Positions 57,781 to 59,255 of a stretch of 59,255 nucleotides of DNA are shown here, one piece after another. The DNA lies in assembly GCA_022511505.1 (NCBI GenBank), contig JAFLTK010000343.1:1-59255 (forward strand), in the 5' to 3' direction. Each line of letters begins with the position of its first letter. The stretch's first letter is position 1. The stretch comes from Muribaculaceae bacterium (lineage in GTDB: Bacteria; Bacteroidota; Bacteroidia; Bacteroidales; Muribaculaceae). A program made the translations under genes and the position numbers. The notes under the pieces are model-generated. The model worked only from the letters and a program-made list of their open reading frames with translations. It did not search any database and was not told the origin of the DNA.

Positions 57781-59255
57781 TAGAATAGACGTTTTGAGGT
57801 TGAGATTTGACCGTTATCATAGACGGTCTTGACGATATAGAGGCCGGTTGCGGGCTCGGCAATCTTGACGCCCTGAAGGTTATAGTACTCGGTGGCGACG
57901 GCACTGCCGTTGACGGCGACATTCTGCACGCCGCTCTCGGTCGAGGCGTAGCCGTGGAAACGGACGTCGCTGAGGCAGATGGTCTTGCCGTTGGCAGCGT
58001 TAGTGTACCAGGGGTAGAATCTCAAACGGCAGGTTTGGCCGGCTGCGAGTTCGATAACGGGTGTAACAGTGCCGTCGAGCATCGTGTTGGCGGGCATTTT
58101 TTTCTGCTCGTTGATGAGAACGGGGTTGGCAAAGTTGTCTTCGGTAGAATAGTAGACCTTGACACACATACCGTTGCCACCGCAACCACACATATAATAA
58201 CTGATGCGGTCGATATTGAGCACGGTGCCCTCAACGGCGGTCACGCCAAACTCGATATAACGACCCGATACCTCGTCGATTTCGCCGTCAGGCCAGTTGT
58301 CGCCGTCAAGCAGGTTGCGCTGGGTCTTGCGAGAAGCATCAAAGCCTGTTTCTGTCGGCCAGATGGTGTTGGCATTGGGTGCCGAATAGCGCTGGACATA
58401 CATCTGTGACCACGCTTCGGGGCGCACGATGACAGGACCGTCGGCAACATAACTGTCGTCGCTTTCGAGACGCCAGTAGACATCGACCTCGGTTCCGCCG
58501 GCAAGTTCTACACACTCGCCTTTGACGGTGATTGTCAGCGACTTGTCGCCGGCAACGACGGTGATATCTTCGCTGATGACGCCGGGAGCGGTCAATTGGA
58601 TGCGGGCATAGAAGCGCTCAACAATGTTGCCGTCCTTATAGGCGATGGCAACCGAGCGTGACCAGTTGACGCGGTCGGTCGAGACCTCGACGGCGTTGCC
58701 GCCGGCAGTGATGGTCACGTTGCCCGTAGCCGGGTTGAGGTCAAAACCGCTAACCATAAACTCTTTTTCGAGAGCCTGACCGCTGTAACCGCGGCCCAGG
58801 TCGGCATTGGCGGGAGTGACACTGATGTCGGCCGAAACATTCACACAACCGTCGAGCAAACCGGCTTCATCACAGAGGGTTGCAAAGCGGCGCGCAATCA
58901 GTGCGGCGCCGGTGGCCGAGAGATGGGTCGAGCCGTCGCCGTCGCTCAGGATGGCGTGACACGGGGCGTCGCCGTAACTCTCAAACAGTTCGGCGGTTGC
59001 GGTTGTCAGGTCGATATAGGGGACGTTCAGTTCCTTGGCAACCTGCAGCATCTGATAGGGGTAGTCCATCGAGTGGTCGGTCTCGGGCACTTTCTGGCCG
59101 GTCTTGACGCCGGTCTCGGTCAGTATCGAGAAGTTGTCGCCGAGATCGTGGCGGCCGTTGCGACGGATTTTTCCGTTGGTGAAATACATTCGGCAGATGG
59201 GGCCGCAAAGAATTGGGGTCACGCCGAGTTCGCGGGCCTCGTTGACCATTTTGCG
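57780..59255 (-). CDS. SGNH-hydrolase protein, rhamnogalacturonan-acetylesterase-like, N-terminus beyond window
   Basis: The frame is open to the window edge, so the N-terminal catalytic GDS block is not seen; about 491 codons remain. The visible part has TPILCGP, the PYIDLTTATAELFES helix and the SGNH block V DGSTHLSATGA with the catalytic Asp and His, as in family CE12 rhamnogalacturonan acetylesterases. Two beta modules follow: one (about 155-235) resembles DUF-type Ig domains, the next (about 240-440) looks like a carbohydrate-binding domain. The end (VATEYYNLQGVKIAEPATGL, then a tail ending SKRLF) matches the first pectinesterase. It acts with the CE8 gene downstream, probably removing acetyl and methyl groups from pectin. 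Confidence 0.88.
   Translation of the reverse strand, partial: RKMVNEARELGVTPILCGPICRMYFTNGKIRRNGRHDLGDNFSILTETGVKTGQKVPETDHSMDYPYQMLQVAKELNVPYIDLTTATAELFESYGDAPCHAILSDGDGSTHLSATGAALIARRFATLCDEAGLLDGCVNVSADISVTPANADLGRGYSGQALEKEFMVSGFDLNPATGNVTITAGGNAVEVSTDRVNWSRSVAIAYKDGNIVERFYARIQLTAPGVISEDITVVAGDKSLTITVKGECVELAGGTEVDVYWRLESDDSYVADGPVIVRPEAWSQMYVQRYSAPNANTIWPTETGFDASRKTQRNLLDGDNWPDGEIDEVSGRYIEFGVTAVEGTVLNIDRISYYMCGCGGNGMCVKVYYSTEDNFANPVLINEQKKMPANTMLDGTVTPVIELAAGQTCRLRFYPWYTNAANGKTICLSDVRFHGYASTESGVQNVAVNGSAVATEYYNLQGVKIAEPATGLYIVKTVYDNGQISTSKRLF

Overview
The window looks like chromosomal DNA of a Bacteroidales bacterium, possibly Muribaculaceae-like; I cannot fix the genus. Evidence: core genes are GC-rich, many genes have the Bacteroidetes promoter TTTG-N19/20-TAnnTTTG, Shine-Dalgarno sites are weak, and typical families are present (YbbR, YajC, extended NusB, DUF1573, DUF4838, DAHP synthase fused to chorismate mutase, the sppA-lpxK-pnp-thiL order).

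Layout. 1-2854: a secreted fibronectin-III-like protein, truncated by the window edge. 3397-7453: DUF2442, a membrane protein whose gene carries palindromic repeats, DUF1015, purA and a Fur-family regulator. 7665-11669: a minus-strand phenylalanine/tyrosine operon (pheA, aminotransferase, DAHP synthase-chorismate mutase, tyrA). 11846-16764: sppA-lpxK-pnp-thiL. 17003-22860: an AT-richer accessory block with an unknown membrane protein, a PIF1-like helicase behind two paralogous small proteins, a small secreted protein, a Zn-finger-like protein, and two gene scraps that may be halves of one interrupted gene. 23167-27709: sbcDC. 27906-38100: PLP sulfhydrylase-type enzyme, TPR protein, trpS, nadE, DUF1016 nuclease, an enlarged NusB, yajC, ybbR, coaE. 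38110-46263: a minus-strand set that looks like a synthase-dependent exopolysaccharide locus (HEAT protein, GT2 synthase, TPR-beta-barrel, DUF4838, DUF1573). 46417-48207: a lipoprotein with a Cys/His-rich insertion. 48849-59255: pectin degradation genes (two CE8 pectinesterases and an SGNH rhamnogalacturonan-acetylesterase-like protein), interrupted by an AT-rich sulfatase-fold membrane enzyme and a tRNA-Ser(GCT) whose 3' end is duplicated nearby.

The least explained material is in the intergenic DNA. I see five hairpins with different but self-complementary stems, each followed by AAGTTTA. Five arrays carry a GTTGTTGAT-like arm facing an ATCAACAAC-like arm. Two families of short palindromes occur both between genes and inside one coding sequence. 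Two genes in the accessory block share a copied promoter region. Two other genes have GTG starts sitting almost on the predicted transcription start.
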